Position numbers and translations under genes: made by a program | In this document: positions 39,029 to 48,057 of the stretch, piece after piece | Layout: the number at the start of each line of letters is the position of its first letter | How positions within the stretch are numbered: position 1 is the first letter of the stretch | Notes under the pieces: model-generated | Databases searched by the model: none | The model's input: only the letters and a program-made list of their open reading frames with translations | Told to the model about the DNA's origin: nothing | From: Chryseobacterium sp. BGARF1 | GTDB taxonomy: Bacteria > Bacteroidota > Bacteroidia > Flavobacteriales > Weeksellaceae | Assembly (NCBI RefSeq): GCF_001677955.1 | Contig: NZ_LELA01000043.1 | Coordinates: 112,861-176,860 of the forward strand | Direction: 5' to 3' | Length of the DNA stretch: 64,000 nucleotides

Positions 39029-39353
39029 TATATTCTTGTTGTATAAAATTGTTTTTTTGAAAAGATTAAAAACGTGTTGCTTTTAATTTTCGGTTGCAAA
39101 GTAAGTACGAAAATATTTAATTCACAAATTTATTTTTCAACCAACATGCTGCAAATCAATTAATTACAACTTTCTTTTAGAGTAGAGGATTTCTGTCCGT
39201 AATATTTTACAGATACCTTAATTACCTAAATGACTGTCTCTCATTGGTTTTCCTATCACGTTTTATTTTCTTATTAGTTGTTCATTGTTGATTAAATAAT
39301 TTTTACTTTTATGGTTATTTTTTTTCATTCTAAATAATTTCTGCCCTAAAAAC
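39029..39353. other. Intergenic region between the two sensor ORFs
   Basis: A/T-rich. It holds the promoter of sensor ORF 1 near 39097-39105 and nothing else I can identify; repeated TTTTATT/TTATTT tracts at 39250-39340. Confidence 0.5.
39097..39105 (-). promoter_or_regulatory. Promoter box of sensor ORF 1
   Basis: Minus-strand TTACTTTGC, the same box as in the Ro60 promoter P3, about 70 bases before the start. No CTGCGTAAA element is present, so control differs from P1-P3. Confidence 0.5.
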
Positions 39354-39384
39354 ACAAAAAACGCCTCGATGACCGAGGCGTTTT
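39354..39384 (-). terminator. Terminator after sensor ORF 2
   Basis: AACGCCTCG/CGAGGCGTT stem, loop GTCAT, followed by TTTTTTG on the minus strand; 31 bases after the ORF 2 stop. Confidence 0.85.
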
Positions 39385-39453
39385 CACTATATTTTGATTA
39401 AATCTTTACGGGTTTACGGTAAATAATTTTCAAAGCAAGCACATTTCGCCTCA
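39375..39453 (-). promoter_or_regulatory. Possible antiterminator pairing of sensor ORF 2
   Basis: Minus-strand TGAGGCG (39447-39453, codons 30-32) can pair with CGCCTCG in the terminator's 5' arm over 7 positions (one G-U). Weaker than that of ORF 1, but at the equivalent place, downstream of codon 26. Confidence 0.5.
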
Positions 39454-39542
39454 TCCGATATCATCCATTCATATCCAAACGATCCCTTTACTACAGGGCG
39501 ATCGCATAGATTTAAACTGATATGTGCTCTTTGTATTGTCAT
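39414..39542 (-). CDS. Sensor leader ORF 2: 42-aa peptide sampling all 20 amino acids
   Basis: A 42-codon frame from ATG 39542 to TAA 39414, with a perfect promoter box 14 bases upstream and a strong terminator 31 bases downstream. It reads MTIQRAHISLNLCDRP.., VVKGSFGYEW, MISDEAKCACFENYLP. All 20 amino acids appear within the first 26 codons, most only once, which is far from ordinary composition. No membrane, signal or known motif. I read it as a ribosome-stalling sensor that tests every tRNA class; expression as a real peptide is secondary. Divergent from the RCC1 gene. Confidence 0.78.
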   Translation of the reverse strand: MTIQRAHISLNLCDRPVVKGSFGYEWMISDEAKCACFENYLP

Positions 39543-39555
39543 AATTTTATTGATG

Positions 39556-39563
39556 CAAAGATA
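39556..39563 (-). promoter_or_regulatory. Promoter -7 box of sensor ORF 2
   Basis: Minus-strand TATCTTTG, a perfect TAnnTTTG box, 14 bases before the ATG, giving a very short leader. Confidence 0.65.
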
Positions 39564-39602
39564 AATGTTTTTTGTATTTTTAAGAAAAATTCTAATAACC
39601 TA

Positions 39603-40961
39603 ATGAGAAAATTTTATCTTTTATTTATTATTTTGATTAATTCTTTAGTCTACTCACAATGCTGGAAAACTGTTACAAGCGGATATAAAACTTCTTATGG
39701 AGTCAAAAATGATGGAACGTTATGGGGATGGGGTGTAAATGAATTTGGACAACTCGGAAATGGAACTACTGTTGATTCAACTATTCCAATTCAAATTGGA
39801 AATGAAAACAACTGGACAGAAGTATTTGCAATGGATGGTTCAAGCCACGTATTAGCGATAAAAAAAAATGGAACGCTTTGGGCTTGGGGATGGAATGCTT
39901 GGGGACAAGTCGGAAATGGAAATACTACAAATGTTTACACACCCGTACAAATTGGCACTGATCAAAACTGGAAAAGTATTGCATGCTATGACACTCATAA
40001 TCTCGCATTAAAAACAGACGGTACACTTTGGTCATGGGGAAATAACTACAACGGTCAACTTGGAATGACAGGAGGACACAGATATTATCCTACACAAGTT
40101 GGTAACGATAATGACTGGGCGGTCATTGCTACAGGACTTGAAAGCTCTTATGCTATAAAAACCAATGGTACTTTATGGTCTTGGGGAGATAATAATCGAG
40201 CTCAACTGGGTAACGGAACATTCGGAATATCAAATAATCCCATCCCTACACAAATAGGAATAGATACTAACTGGAAAACTGTAAGTGCAGGACATGTACG
40301 TGCTGCAGCTATTAAAACTGATGGTACACTTTGGCAATGGGGTGAAAAATTCGATTTCCCTATTGCAGCACCGTATCAAACAACTCCGATACAAGTCGGC
40401 AATCAAAACAATTGGAAAGATCTAGAATTAGGATACCTATATGCAACTGCAATAAAAACAGATGGAACATTATGGTCTTGGGGATATGGAGAATTAGGTG
40501 ATAGTGTTTTTCATAATTTTACAGCTAATCCCATCCCAGTAAACTCGCAAAATAACTGGAAATCAATATCATCAGGCATGTATTATTCTATGGGATTAAA
40601 ATATGACGGGTCACTTTGGGTTTGGGGAAGTAATTCCAATGGCGTTTTAGGTGACGGAACTACGATCACAAAACTATATCCTATTCCTATTGGTTGCCCT
40701 TTATCTCTTTTATCAACTAATGAAACTACTATTGATTATAGTTTTGATATATATCCTAACCCTGCAAAAAGCACTGTTTTCGTAAAAGGAAATATTGATA
40801 TTGTAAACATTTCCATTTATAGTATTGATGGTAGATTAATTAAGGATTTATCTACAAACAATAAAAAAATAAATATCAGTTTTTTGGAAAAGGGAATTTA
40901 TATTCTTAAAGTTCAAGATAAAGATCATAATTTTTACACAAAGAAACTTATCAAAGAATAA
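39603..40961 (+). CDS. Secreted RCC1-repeat protein with type IX sorting domain
   Basis: A 452-aa protein starting MRKFYLLFIILINS (signal peptide, about 20 residues). Seven RCC1/BNR-type repeats with the core DGTLWxWGxNxxGQLGNG fill residues about 25-365 and should fold as a beta propeller. The C-terminus (DIYPNPAKSTVFVKG .. GIYILKVQD .. KKLIKE) is a T9SS type A sorting domain. Surface or secreted binding protein; ligand unknown. An upstream in-frame ATG would extend across sensor ORF 2 and is rejected. Confidence 0.92.
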   Translation: MRKFYLLFIILINSLVYSQCWKTVTSGYKTSYGVKNDGTLWGWGVNEFGQLGNGTTVDSTIPIQIGNENNWTEVFAMDGSSHVLAIKKNGTLWAWGWNAWGQVGNGNTTNVYTPVQIGTDQNWKSIACYDTHNLALKTDGTLWSWGNNYNGQLGMTGGHRYYPTQVGNDNDWAVIATGLESSYAIKTNGTLWSWGDNNRAQLGNGTFGISNNPIPTQIGIDTNWKTVSAGHVRAAAIKTDGTLWQWGEKFDFPIAAPYQTTPIQVGNQNNWKDLELGYLYATAIKTDGTLWSWGYGELGDSVFHNFTANPIPVNSQNNWKSISSGMYYSMGLKYDGSLWVWGSNSNGVLGDGTTITKLYPIPIGCPLSLLSTNETTIDYSFDIYPNPAKSTVFVKGNIDIVNISIYSIDGRLIKDLSTNNKKINISFLEKGIYILKVQDKDHNFYTKKLIKE

Positions 40962-40970
40962 ATCAAGAAG

Positions 40971-41003
40971 AAGGTGGCCTTATAAATTTGGCCACCTTTT
41001 TTG
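40971..41003 (+). terminator. Terminator after the RCC1 gene
   Basis: AAGGTGGCC/GGCCACCTT with a 10-base loop and TTTTTT. Confidence 0.88.
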
Positions 41004-41045
41004 TATCATTGAAAGCATCTGATCAATGATGCTATAAAGCTCATA

Positions 41046-42062
41046 TTAATTTCTAAACATTTTATTTCTCCCTGTTCTGTATCTCGAAATATCTTTTAAG
41101 ATCACCTCATCTTTTGGATTGAAATGCTTCAGTTCATTGATGATGGAAGAATGATTTTCTATATTTTCGGCAATGATCTCGTATGCGATATTCCTTGTTG
41201 TTTCCTGTAGTTTTGAATCTTTATTAAACTCATGTTTCATCGCTTCCAGATAAATTAATTTCTTATCAGAAGGAGTTTTGAGGTATAAATTTTGAATTGT
41301 ATGATTCAGGTCTTCAATAGTATTGATATTTACAAAATAGTTATTCAAGCAATTAAAAGCATCTTTATTTTCTTCCCAACCTTGTAAAAGAATTTTCTGA
41401 GCTTCTTCCGGAAAATCCATTTTTTTGCGGTAAATAAGAGAAGCTTTCACCATCTGATCGTTGTTTACATAATCATCAACAACCATTTGATAATAAGAAT
41501 TCGCATTTTTGGCATCGTTAATTTGTATATAAAGATCACCCACTTTTTCTTTTTGCTCGAGCTCTTTATACAGTTCAATCGATCTTTGATATTGCTTTGC
41601 TTTTTCAAAACAAGACGCAGCCTCCGATCTATTTTTTAATTTTTTAAGGTAGATCACGGCAGCTTCATTATACAAACCGCCATCCTCAAGTGTTTTTGCG
41701 CCACGATAATTGTCATTCAGCAAATTCATATAAACTTTTGCGGCTCTTGTATAATCTTTTTCGGCAATGTATTTTTCGGCTAATTCTTCGTATTTGTTTC
41801 TGATCCTGTCGAACAAAGAATTTTCAAGATAAAAATTTCCGCCACCGCCTTTTTTTTCTGAAGAATTCCCAGATCTTTCTTTATTCTGAAGTGCAATTAC
41901 TACAAAAAATATAATTACTAAAACAACTGTAAAAATCACCAAATTCCCAATAACGCTCCAAAATGTTTTCTGAAAAAACTCAGCAAAGATCGCAATGATC
42001 TTAATAATTGCTAAAACCACAAGTGCTCTCAGAAACTTATCGATAAACTTCTGCTTATTCAT
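41046..42062 (-). CDS. TPR protein of the MoxR-vWA-bpX operon
   Basis: A 338-aa protein with two N-terminal membrane helices (about residues 12-28 and 34-56) and then TPR-like helical pairs from 80 to 230 (YIAEKDYTRAAKVYMNLL, YNEAAVIYLKKL, YQRSIELYKELE, NANSYYQMVVDDYV). Likely a membrane-anchored scaffold. Its start overlaps the end of the 551-aa gene by 8 bases, showing coupling. It is the last gene of the six-gene operon. Confidence 0.82.
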   Translation of the reverse strand: MNKQKFIDKFLRALVVLAIIKIIAIFAEFFQKTFWSVIGNLVIFTVVLVIIFFVVIALQNKERSGNSSEKKGGGGNFYLENSLFDRIRNKYEELAEKYIAEKDYTRAAKVYMNLLNDNYRGAKTLEDGGLYNEAAVIYLKKLKNRSEAASCFEKAKQYQRSIELYKELEQKEKVGDLYIQINDAKNANSYYQMVVDDYVNNDQMVKASLIYRKKMDFPEEAQKILLQGWEENKDAFNCLNNYFVNINTIEDLNHTIQNLYLKTPSDKKLIYLEAMKHEFNKDSKLQETTRNIAYEIIAENIENHSSIINELKHFNPKDEVILKDISRYRTGRNKMFRN

Positions 42063-43710
42063 TCTCTTCAGATTTTAAAATGGTTTTATCTTCGCGAAAA
42101 AGTCTGTACAAGAGAAGAGCTACACAAATGATCAATATCCAGACAAACCAGTTATAGCCAAACATTTCGATGATCGGATAAAAAATATAACTCAACAAAG
42201 CAATCAGAACAACCATGAGGAAGATCTTGATCCCTACCGGAACATTTTCACCACCGAAATGTATTTTTTTCTTTTTAAAAAGGAAAGAATACAATCCTAC
42301 AGCACCCGCCATTAAAACAATTAACCAAAAGATCTCTGATGCCGAAACTTTTTCAGATCCATCAGCTGAGTCGTCTTTGTTTCCTTCAAGATAAGCCTGT
42401 GAATTTTCATCCATCTTAGAAACTGGCGGCTCAATAGTTCCGTAGCGTTTCCCTAAAGAGTCAGCCATCAAGATCTGTTTTTTATTGAGAACCATTTTCA
42501 CAACACCTTTATCGGCAGGTATTCCGTTGCCTTCTTTTTTGAGAGAATCTGTGATTTTATTTTGCAGTTTTTCTGTATTTTCCGTAATTACTTTTACTAT
42601 TTTTTTATTATAGATCGTTTTGAGAGAATCTTTTGTTTTTCCTTCATCAATTCTGTATTTCTCAACATCTTTCACCACATCATCCATCGATTTCCCTCTT
42701 GAATATTTCGTGTTTGCGAGGGCAAAATCATTCATCAATTTACCTCTTCGCTTCCTGTAAATAGAATCAATTTTTATATCAATATCAGTAATCCCAGATT
42801 TGAAAGCCAAAATTTTTCCGATCTTATTTTGCTGTTGAACTTTCCCTGAATTCACATGTTCCTCTGCTTCATCCTTAGTGAACTGAAACCCTACTCTAGC
42901 AACTATAATTAAAATGATAATCACAAAAAATACCCAGCGGTAATTTCCAGAACCTGAACTTTCACCTGAAGAATTATCACCACCACCAAAAAAGTTTTGA
43001 AACCAGTTTCCAAAATTGAATTTGCCAAACCCATCTCCTCTGGAAGTTCCCATAATATCTAACGGAACTCCCAATTCTACAGCTCTTTCAGGATATTTTT
43101 CAATATATTTTAAATATTTTTCTATTTCCTTTTTATTTCCTGCCATTACTTTTTTCATATCAAAAGGCAGGTTTTTCATCCACTCTTCTTCAGTTTGTGG
43201 TTTTTGAAGCGCCTCCATCACTTGGTCATCATCCATTTCCACCATAAAACTTTTAATTTCTTGGGGAATTGTTACTCCGTTTGATGGTTTTCGAATCTTA
43301 TCTTCTGACTGTTTAGGATGATCAATTAATGAGATCCAATCAATTTCTTCATTCAATTTCACCAAACCGAAATCGGGATGCATCACCATAAGATCAGCAT
43401 TGATATTTTGCCAGTCTTCAGGATTAAGCTTAGGATAAAAAGTAGTGTTTTCAGGGATGAAAAGCCTGTCTTCAACACATTGAAAATAAGAATTCTTGCC
43501 AATTTCAGAAGGTGCAAGATCTTTAAAGATCAAAAAGCTTCCGTACAAAGTATTCGGTTCATTGGAGGGAATTGGAAATGACCGAACTTCATTTAAATCA
43601 ATTCCTAAAGTTTCCATTTCGTGCAGCCACGTCAATGGTGAAGAACTTTTTATTAAAAGTCCTTTTTTAGGATAATTGTTTTTCGGAAAAGGTTTAATTC
43701 TCAGTTCCAT
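42055..43710 (-). CDS. bpX6-like protein with membrane helices
   Basis: A 551-aa protein. Residues 1-130 are a soluble domain resembling the bpX6-type module of MoxR-vWA-beta-propeller ternary systems. About 175-220 holds EEWMKNLPFDMKKVMAGNKKEIEKYLKY. Hydrophobic segments lie near residues 265-280, 462-480 and 495-540, separated by a charged helical region, so it is membrane-bound. The bpX numbering is tentative. It overlaps the vWA gene by 17 bases and is overlapped by the TPR gene, so the set is tightly coupled. Confidence 0.72.
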   Translation of the reverse strand: MELRIKPFPKNNYPKKGLLIKSSSPLTWLHEMETLGIDLNEVRSFPIPSNEPNTLYGSFLIFKDLAPSEIGKNSYFQCVEDRLFIPENTTFYPKLNPEDWQNINADLMVMHPDFGLVKLNEEIDWISLIDHPKQSEDKIRKPSNGVTIPQEIKSFMVEMDDDQVMEALQKPQTEEEWMKNLPFDMKKVMAGNKKEIEKYLKYIEKYPERAVELGVPLDIMGTSRGDGFGKFNFGNWFQNFFGGGDNSSGESSGSGNYRWVFFVIIILIIVARVGFQFTKDEAEEHVNSGKVQQQNKIGKILAFKSGITDIDIKIDSIYRKRRGKLMNDFALANTKYSRGKSMDDVVKDVEKYRIDEGKTKDSLKTIYNKKIVKVITENTEKLQNKITDSLKKEGNGIPADKGVVKMVLNKKQILMADSLGKRYGTIEPPVSKMDENSQAYLEGNKDDSADGSEKVSASEIFWLIVLMAGAVGLYSFLFKKKKIHFGGENVPVGIKIFLMVVLIALLSYIFYPIIEMFGYNWFVWILIICVALLLYRLFREDKTILKSEENE

Positions 43711-46096
43711 ATTCTACAATTTGATGAATAAACGGTTCTAAATATTCAGAATACATATGTGAGACAGTTTTAATTTTTAACAATGTACTTTCAGGAAGAT
43801 AAAATTCTGATCCTCCAAATTCTGTATCACTTGCTATTGCTAAAAAACCATCGGTTGTCGTAGCAAGATAAAACACAGGAATAGCTTTGTTTATACTTTT
43901 AAAAGTTAAAATTCCACGAGGATCTGCAATGATCTCACTCCCTTCAGAAAAAACAAATTTGTTTTTTATTTTTTGAGCGTAAACTGACATTTTAATTTTA
44001 TTCCTCTGAAGTAGTATTGAATCATACTCCGTTGTATACAATTCGTATTTTGAAATTACAATTTGATGATCATCGTTGATCCCAATTTTGTCATAGTTGC
44101 TTAGAATTTTGTCATCATAATAAGTATCCAGTCTTTGTAATTCACTCTGTGCTTTTTCATTATTTTTCTGAATTTGTCTTTCAGTTTTCACATTTTCCAA
44201 TATTACATTTCCATCAATATTAATTTCTTCAATCCAAGTTGCATCTTTTTCCCATAGATAGAATTTTTTATTAAAATAGATTAAATGAAGTGAATGATGT
44301 ATTTTTCGACCGCTTAAATTTAATTCGGAATACTCTCCAGTATTTAAGTTCAACTTTGAGATCAGCTTTTTATCTGGTTGATACTGACACAAAATATAGT
44401 GTTGTTGTTTATTTTTTGCCAACGCAAACTCTCCTCTCGGTTTGACCGAAATATCTTCAAATAAAACCTCGCAACCTCTATGCGTTTTGTATTGACTATA
44501 ATAATTCTTATTGTAATAATTATCTGAAAGATAAGTTTTCAACAATTGTTTTTTTGAACTCAAAATAAAGAATTCACCATCCAACAAAAAGCTTTCAATC
44601 TTGTTTTGTGGCATTGGAAACAACAATGGATAATTCATCGGAACATCTATCTTTCTTCCGCCCGAATCTGATCTTTGATCTTGTTGCTGTTTTTTCTTCG
44701 TTGGATTTGCCCATAATTCCTGCAACGGAAGCATGATCTTCTGAACGTGTTTTCTTGTTCCTTTATGATGTTTGTAAAAATTCAGTTCGCCTTCAGCAGA
44801 AGTTGTCACCAAAAATTTCAGTCGGTCCCGATTTTCGTGAATGACTTTCTGCAGCTTTTGATTTTCTAAATTTTCCTGATTGGTAATAAAAAAAACTTCA
44901 AGATCCTTCTCGGTATGTTCTTCACTAAAAAACTTTTCCAATGACTGAGAAACTTCCAAAACCGGACTTACGATATTAAGATGATCGATCACCTCCTCCA
45001 CTTTATCAAGCTTTATCGGAATTGAATTTTGTCCTAAAGCAAAAACTTTACACTCTGAATGCGCTTTTGGATGCTTGATAACAGCAATTGCCGATGCAAA
45101 AGCCAAAACTTTCGGAGTTCCCCAGTTTTTCAGGGAAGTATCTATTAAAATAATTCTTTCAAAAACATTTTCTTCAGGCGGAATTTCACGCTGAATGTAT
45201 AAAGCTTCATTATTCGCCACACGATTCATAAAAACCTCATCTTCATTGGCAAATTCAGACAAAAGCATTCTGCTGAAATCGCCCTTGTTGGTCATATCTG
45301 AAACTCCGCCAATCGGTTGTTCACCGGGAGAAAGATGACGCATCGGAATTTTTAGCCCGCTCCAGATTCTTTTAATTAAACTTCCAACCTGAAAAGTTTT
45401 GGGTTCTTCGATGAGTTCCTGAATAAAATCTTTACCGGTTTCTATTGTTGTTTCTTCTTCAATAACTTCTTCTTCAATATCAGCAATTTTCAAATTACCT
45501 TTCATTACTTGAATAATCATTTGACTTGAAGGAAATTTCTCATTCAAAGCAACCAAGATCCCTAAATCTTTGGAAAAATTCGAAACTGTAATTTCTATTT
45601 TTTGTGCTGAATCGGCAATTTTTCGTGAATTTCGTAAATATCCATTTAAAATATATTCCGATTGTTTTTCCGAAATATTATTGGACGCATACTTGAATAT
45701 TGTCTGTAAAAGAAGAACTCTATTTTTCCCTTTTTTATAATTGTGATGGAGAGATTTTAATGTTTCTAAAAATTGAAATGCAGGACGAATCAAATGTTTA
45801 ACATATTCATGCGCTGCCAAAGGATGTTTTCTGAGATTCGTTTTAATACCTTTTAAATCTAAATATCCTTCATTTGTTGCATATAAAGCTAATAAAAGAG
45901 GGCTCAAAATTGGCAAACCGTTAAGTTGAAGCTCCTTCAAAATCTCAATCAGATAAGGTCTATAAACAACAGCCCCAATATTCTGAAACGAAATAAGATT
46001 ATTTTCATTATAGTCGCTATCGTCCAGAACATCTTCATCCGTTGTCCATTCCCAGAAATAATCTTCGTATGATTGGAAATATTCTTTTAATTCCAT
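43694..46096 (-). CDS. vWA plus beta-propeller protein of the ternary MoxR system
   Basis: An 800-aa protein: helical N-terminal part (1-230), a vWA domain (about 270-460, starting ERIILIDTSLKNWG) and a C-terminal region with recurrent propeller-like strands (about 500-800). The MIDAS is degenerate: DTSLK instead of DxSxS, so metal binding may be lost. This is the effector-like middle member of MoxR-vWA-bpX systems. Overlaps at both ends (10 and 17 bases) indicate translational coupling. Confidence 0.78.
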   Translation of the reverse strand: MELKEYFQSYEDYFWEWTTDEDVLDDSDYNENNLISFQNIGAVVYRPYLIEILKELQLNGLPILSPLLLALYATNEGYLDLKGIKTNLRKHPLAAHEYVKHLIRPAFQFLETLKSLHHNYKKGKNRVLLLQTIFKYASNNISEKQSEYILNGYLRNSRKIADSAQKIEITVSNFSKDLGILVALNEKFPSSQMIIQVMKGNLKIADIEEEVIEEETTIETGKDFIQELIEEPKTFQVGSLIKRIWSGLKIPMRHLSPGEQPIGGVSDMTNKGDFSRMLLSEFANEDEVFMNRVANNEALYIQREIPPEENVFERIILIDTSLKNWGTPKVLAFASAIAVIKHPKAHSECKVFALGQNSIPIKLDKVEEVIDHLNIVSPVLEVSQSLEKFFSEEHTEKDLEVFFITNQENLENQKLQKVIHENRDRLKFLVTTSAEGELNFYKHHKGTRKHVQKIMLPLQELWANPTKKKQQQDQRSDSGGRKIDVPMNYPLLFPMPQNKIESFLLDGEFFILSSKKQLLKTYLSDNYYNKNYYSQYKTHRGCEVLFEDISVKPRGEFALAKNKQQHYILCQYQPDKKLISKLNLNTGEYSELNLSGRKIHHSLHLIYFNKKFYLWEKDATWIEEINIDGNVILENVKTERQIQKNNEKAQSELQRLDTYYDDKILSNYDKIGINDDHQIVISKYELYTTEYDSILLQRNKIKMSVYAQKIKNKFVFSEGSEIIADPRGILTFKSINKAIPVFYLATTTDGFLAIASDTEFGGSEFYLPESTLLKIKTVSHMYSEYLEPFIHQIVEYGTEN

Positions 46097-46830
46097 TCCT
46101 GTGATTTTTCAGTCAGACGAAATGAACTTACAGATAGTTTTCTAAAATTCTCTTTATTAATGGATAATACACTTCCGGTTTCGCTCCATAAAAGCCAGTC
46201 TTCGTTGCATTCATTATATTTTCTTTGCAATAATGAACTCAGATCTTTAAATTCAAAATCAAAACCTGTTGGTAGAAGATGATCATCTTTTAACCAAAAA
46301 GTTTTTCCGGGAAAGCCTAATAATGGAGTTCCCATAAACAATGCTTTATCATTAATAACAATCCAATCCAGTTTTTCTAATTTGAATTTTGGTGTCGTAA
46401 TAATTACTTCTTTAATTTCTGAAATTGAACAAAGCAAAGCCATTGCAGGCTGCTCTTCTTCACTAGATTTTAATTTTACATCAACCTTTTCATTAATTCC
46501 AAAAAAATTATTATTTGAAATAGGAAAAGTGAGCTTTAAAGCTTTATCAATCGGAGCCCACAACAAAGCGGTTCTCATTTTTTTACTCGGAACCAATGCA
46601 CCTTTTCTGAATAAAAGTCCATCCCCTAATTCATACAAAATAAAATTCGGCAACTGCTGAATTTCCGATGAAACAGCCTGTTCATCAGTAAAACCCTTTA
46701 GCCAAATTATCTCTTCATCAATTGCAATATGAACATTTTTCCAGTCTCGAATTGCACCAAGAAAATCTTCATCCCCTTTTGGAAGTTCTGCCCAAAAAGT
46801 TTTTATACTGTTTGAAGAATCTTCTGCCAT
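46087..46830 (-). CDS. bpX5-like protein of the ternary MoxR system
   Basis: A 247-aa soluble protein without signal or membrane segment. It is rich in beta strands and aromatic turns (WAELPKGDEDFLGAIRDW, LPNFILYELGDGLLF, LLGFPGKTFWLKDDHLLPTGFDFEF). It resembles the bpX5-type component that accompanies MoxR; the exact number is uncertain. It overlaps MoxR by 28 bases and the vWA gene by 10, so its product is probably made in fixed ratio with both. Confidence 0.65.
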   Translation of the reverse strand: MAEDSSNSIKTFWAELPKGDEDFLGAIRDWKNVHIAIDEEIIWLKGFTDEQAVSSEIQQLPNFILYELGDGLLFRKGALVPSKKMRTALLWAPIDKALKLTFPISNNNFFGINEKVDVKLKSSEEEQPAMALLCSISEIKEVIITTPKFKLEKLDWIVINDKALFMGTPLLGFPGKTFWLKDDHLLPTGFDFEFKDLSSLLQRKYNECNEDWLLWSETGSVLSINKENFRKLSVSSFRLTEKSQEWN

Positions 46831-47936
46831 AAACTTTCGATTTCTTGTTGAATGTATTGTTTTTGTTCAGGATTTCTGATCCAGTCGCATCGGGTTTGGA
46901 GATATCTTAATTTATCTTTTATCACGTTTTGTTCCTCAAAACTTAATGTTCCGCTATTCCATTTTTCGATCAGGATTTTTACATCTTTCATCACCTCTTC
47001 AGGATTGGGAATTTTATTCTGTAAAGCTTGTGGATGAGATTTCGGATGGTCGTCTTTTTCAATCGTTCTGTTGATAATTCCTTCTAAAATTTCAATCTGC
47101 TCTTCGGTATCCCAAATATGTTTCAACACCCATAAATCTGAAAGAATCGCTTCGTTTCTACCACAAATTAAAGCACTTGCCGCGATTAAATTTTGCAGTT
47201 TCACAGCTCTACGATCGGAAATCGCAATTCCTGTATTTCTAAGATTGATAATCGTATTTAAATAAACTTCATAAATCGGTTTCAGGTCTATGTTTTTACA
47301 CAAATTCTGAAGCTCTCGGATTTCATCTGAAAAGATTTCGGGAGTTTCGGTTTCCAGAATATTTTCGAGTTTTCTACCAGCTAAAAGTACTTGTTGAAGA
47401 AGATCCGGATTTACATTATCAACATTAATTCTAATTAAAAAACGGTCAAAAAGTGCATTCAAAGCTTCATCTTCAGGAAGAACGTTACTTGCACCGACAA
47501 ACATCAACGCAGGAAGCTTCCTTGTTTCTTTTCCTCTTTTGAAAATCTTTTCATTTAAAGCCATCAAAAGAGAATTCAAGATTGCCGAATTGGCATTGAA
47601 GATTTCATCCAGAAAAACCATCGATGCTTCAGGCATCATGCCTTCTGTGTTGGTTAACAATTCTCCTTCTTTTAATTTTCTGATATCAAAAGGACCAAAA
47701 ATTTCGTTTGGTTCGGTGAAACGTGTTAAAAGATATTCAAAGTTTTTACCGTCTGTTACCGTATTTGCCAATGTTCTTACAATGGCAGATTTTGCGGTTC
47801 CGGGAGGACCATACAAAAATGCATTTTCTCTTGCCAACAAGCAGATTCCGAGCAAATCTACAACGTCATTTTTCCCGACAAAAGTGTCTTTAACAAAGGC
47901 GAGAACTTTGTTTAGTTTTTCTATATTTTGAGTCAT
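46803..47936 (-). CDS. MoxR-family AAA ATPase (RavA-like)
   Basis: A 377-aa AAA ATPase. Walker A GPPGTAKS (about residues 42-49), Walker B MVFLDEIFNANS (about 106-117), sensor 1 FVGASN and arginine-finger region NALFDRFLIRI, all typical of MoxR/RavA. The chosen ATG gives MTQNIEKLNKV; 17 upstream codons fall in the leader. MoxR ATPases remodel vWA partners, here encoded two genes downstream. It is the second gene of the operon. Confidence 0.93.
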   Translation of the reverse strand: MTQNIEKLNKVLAFVKDTFVGKNDVVDLLGICLLARENAFLYGPPGTAKSAIVRTLANTVTDGKNFEYLLTRFTEPNEIFGPFDIRKLKEGELLTNTEGMMPEASMVFLDEIFNANSAILNSLLMALNEKIFKRGKETRKLPALMFVGASNVLPEDEALNALFDRFLIRINVDNVNPDLLQQVLLAGRKLENILETETPEIFSDEIRELQNLCKNIDLKPIYEVYLNTIINLRNTGIAISDRRAVKLQNLIAASALICGRNEAILSDLWVLKHIWDTEEQIEILEGIINRTIEKDDHPKSHPQALQNKIPNPEEVMKDVKILIEKWNSGTLSFEEQNVIKDKLRYLQTRCDWIRNPEQKQYIQQEIESLWQKILQTV

Positions 47937-47970
47937 TTTTTCTTTATATTTTTTCTTGCTTCTGCTTTTT

Positions 47971-48052
47971 AAACGCAAAGAGCGCAAAGTTTTTTTTAAC
48001 AGCTAACCGTTTTTAAGTTCGCAAAGGCGTTCTACTCAGCCAAGAAATACAA
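47971..48052. repeat. Dispersed intergenic repeat, copy 2 (see 1339-1428)
   Basis: AAACGCAAAGAGCGCAAAG .. AAGTTCGCAAAGGCGTT .. ACTCAGCCAAGAAA, upstream of MoxR. Nearly the same as copy 1 upstream of TerD. Confidence 0.6.
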
Positions 48053-48057
48053 ACAGA

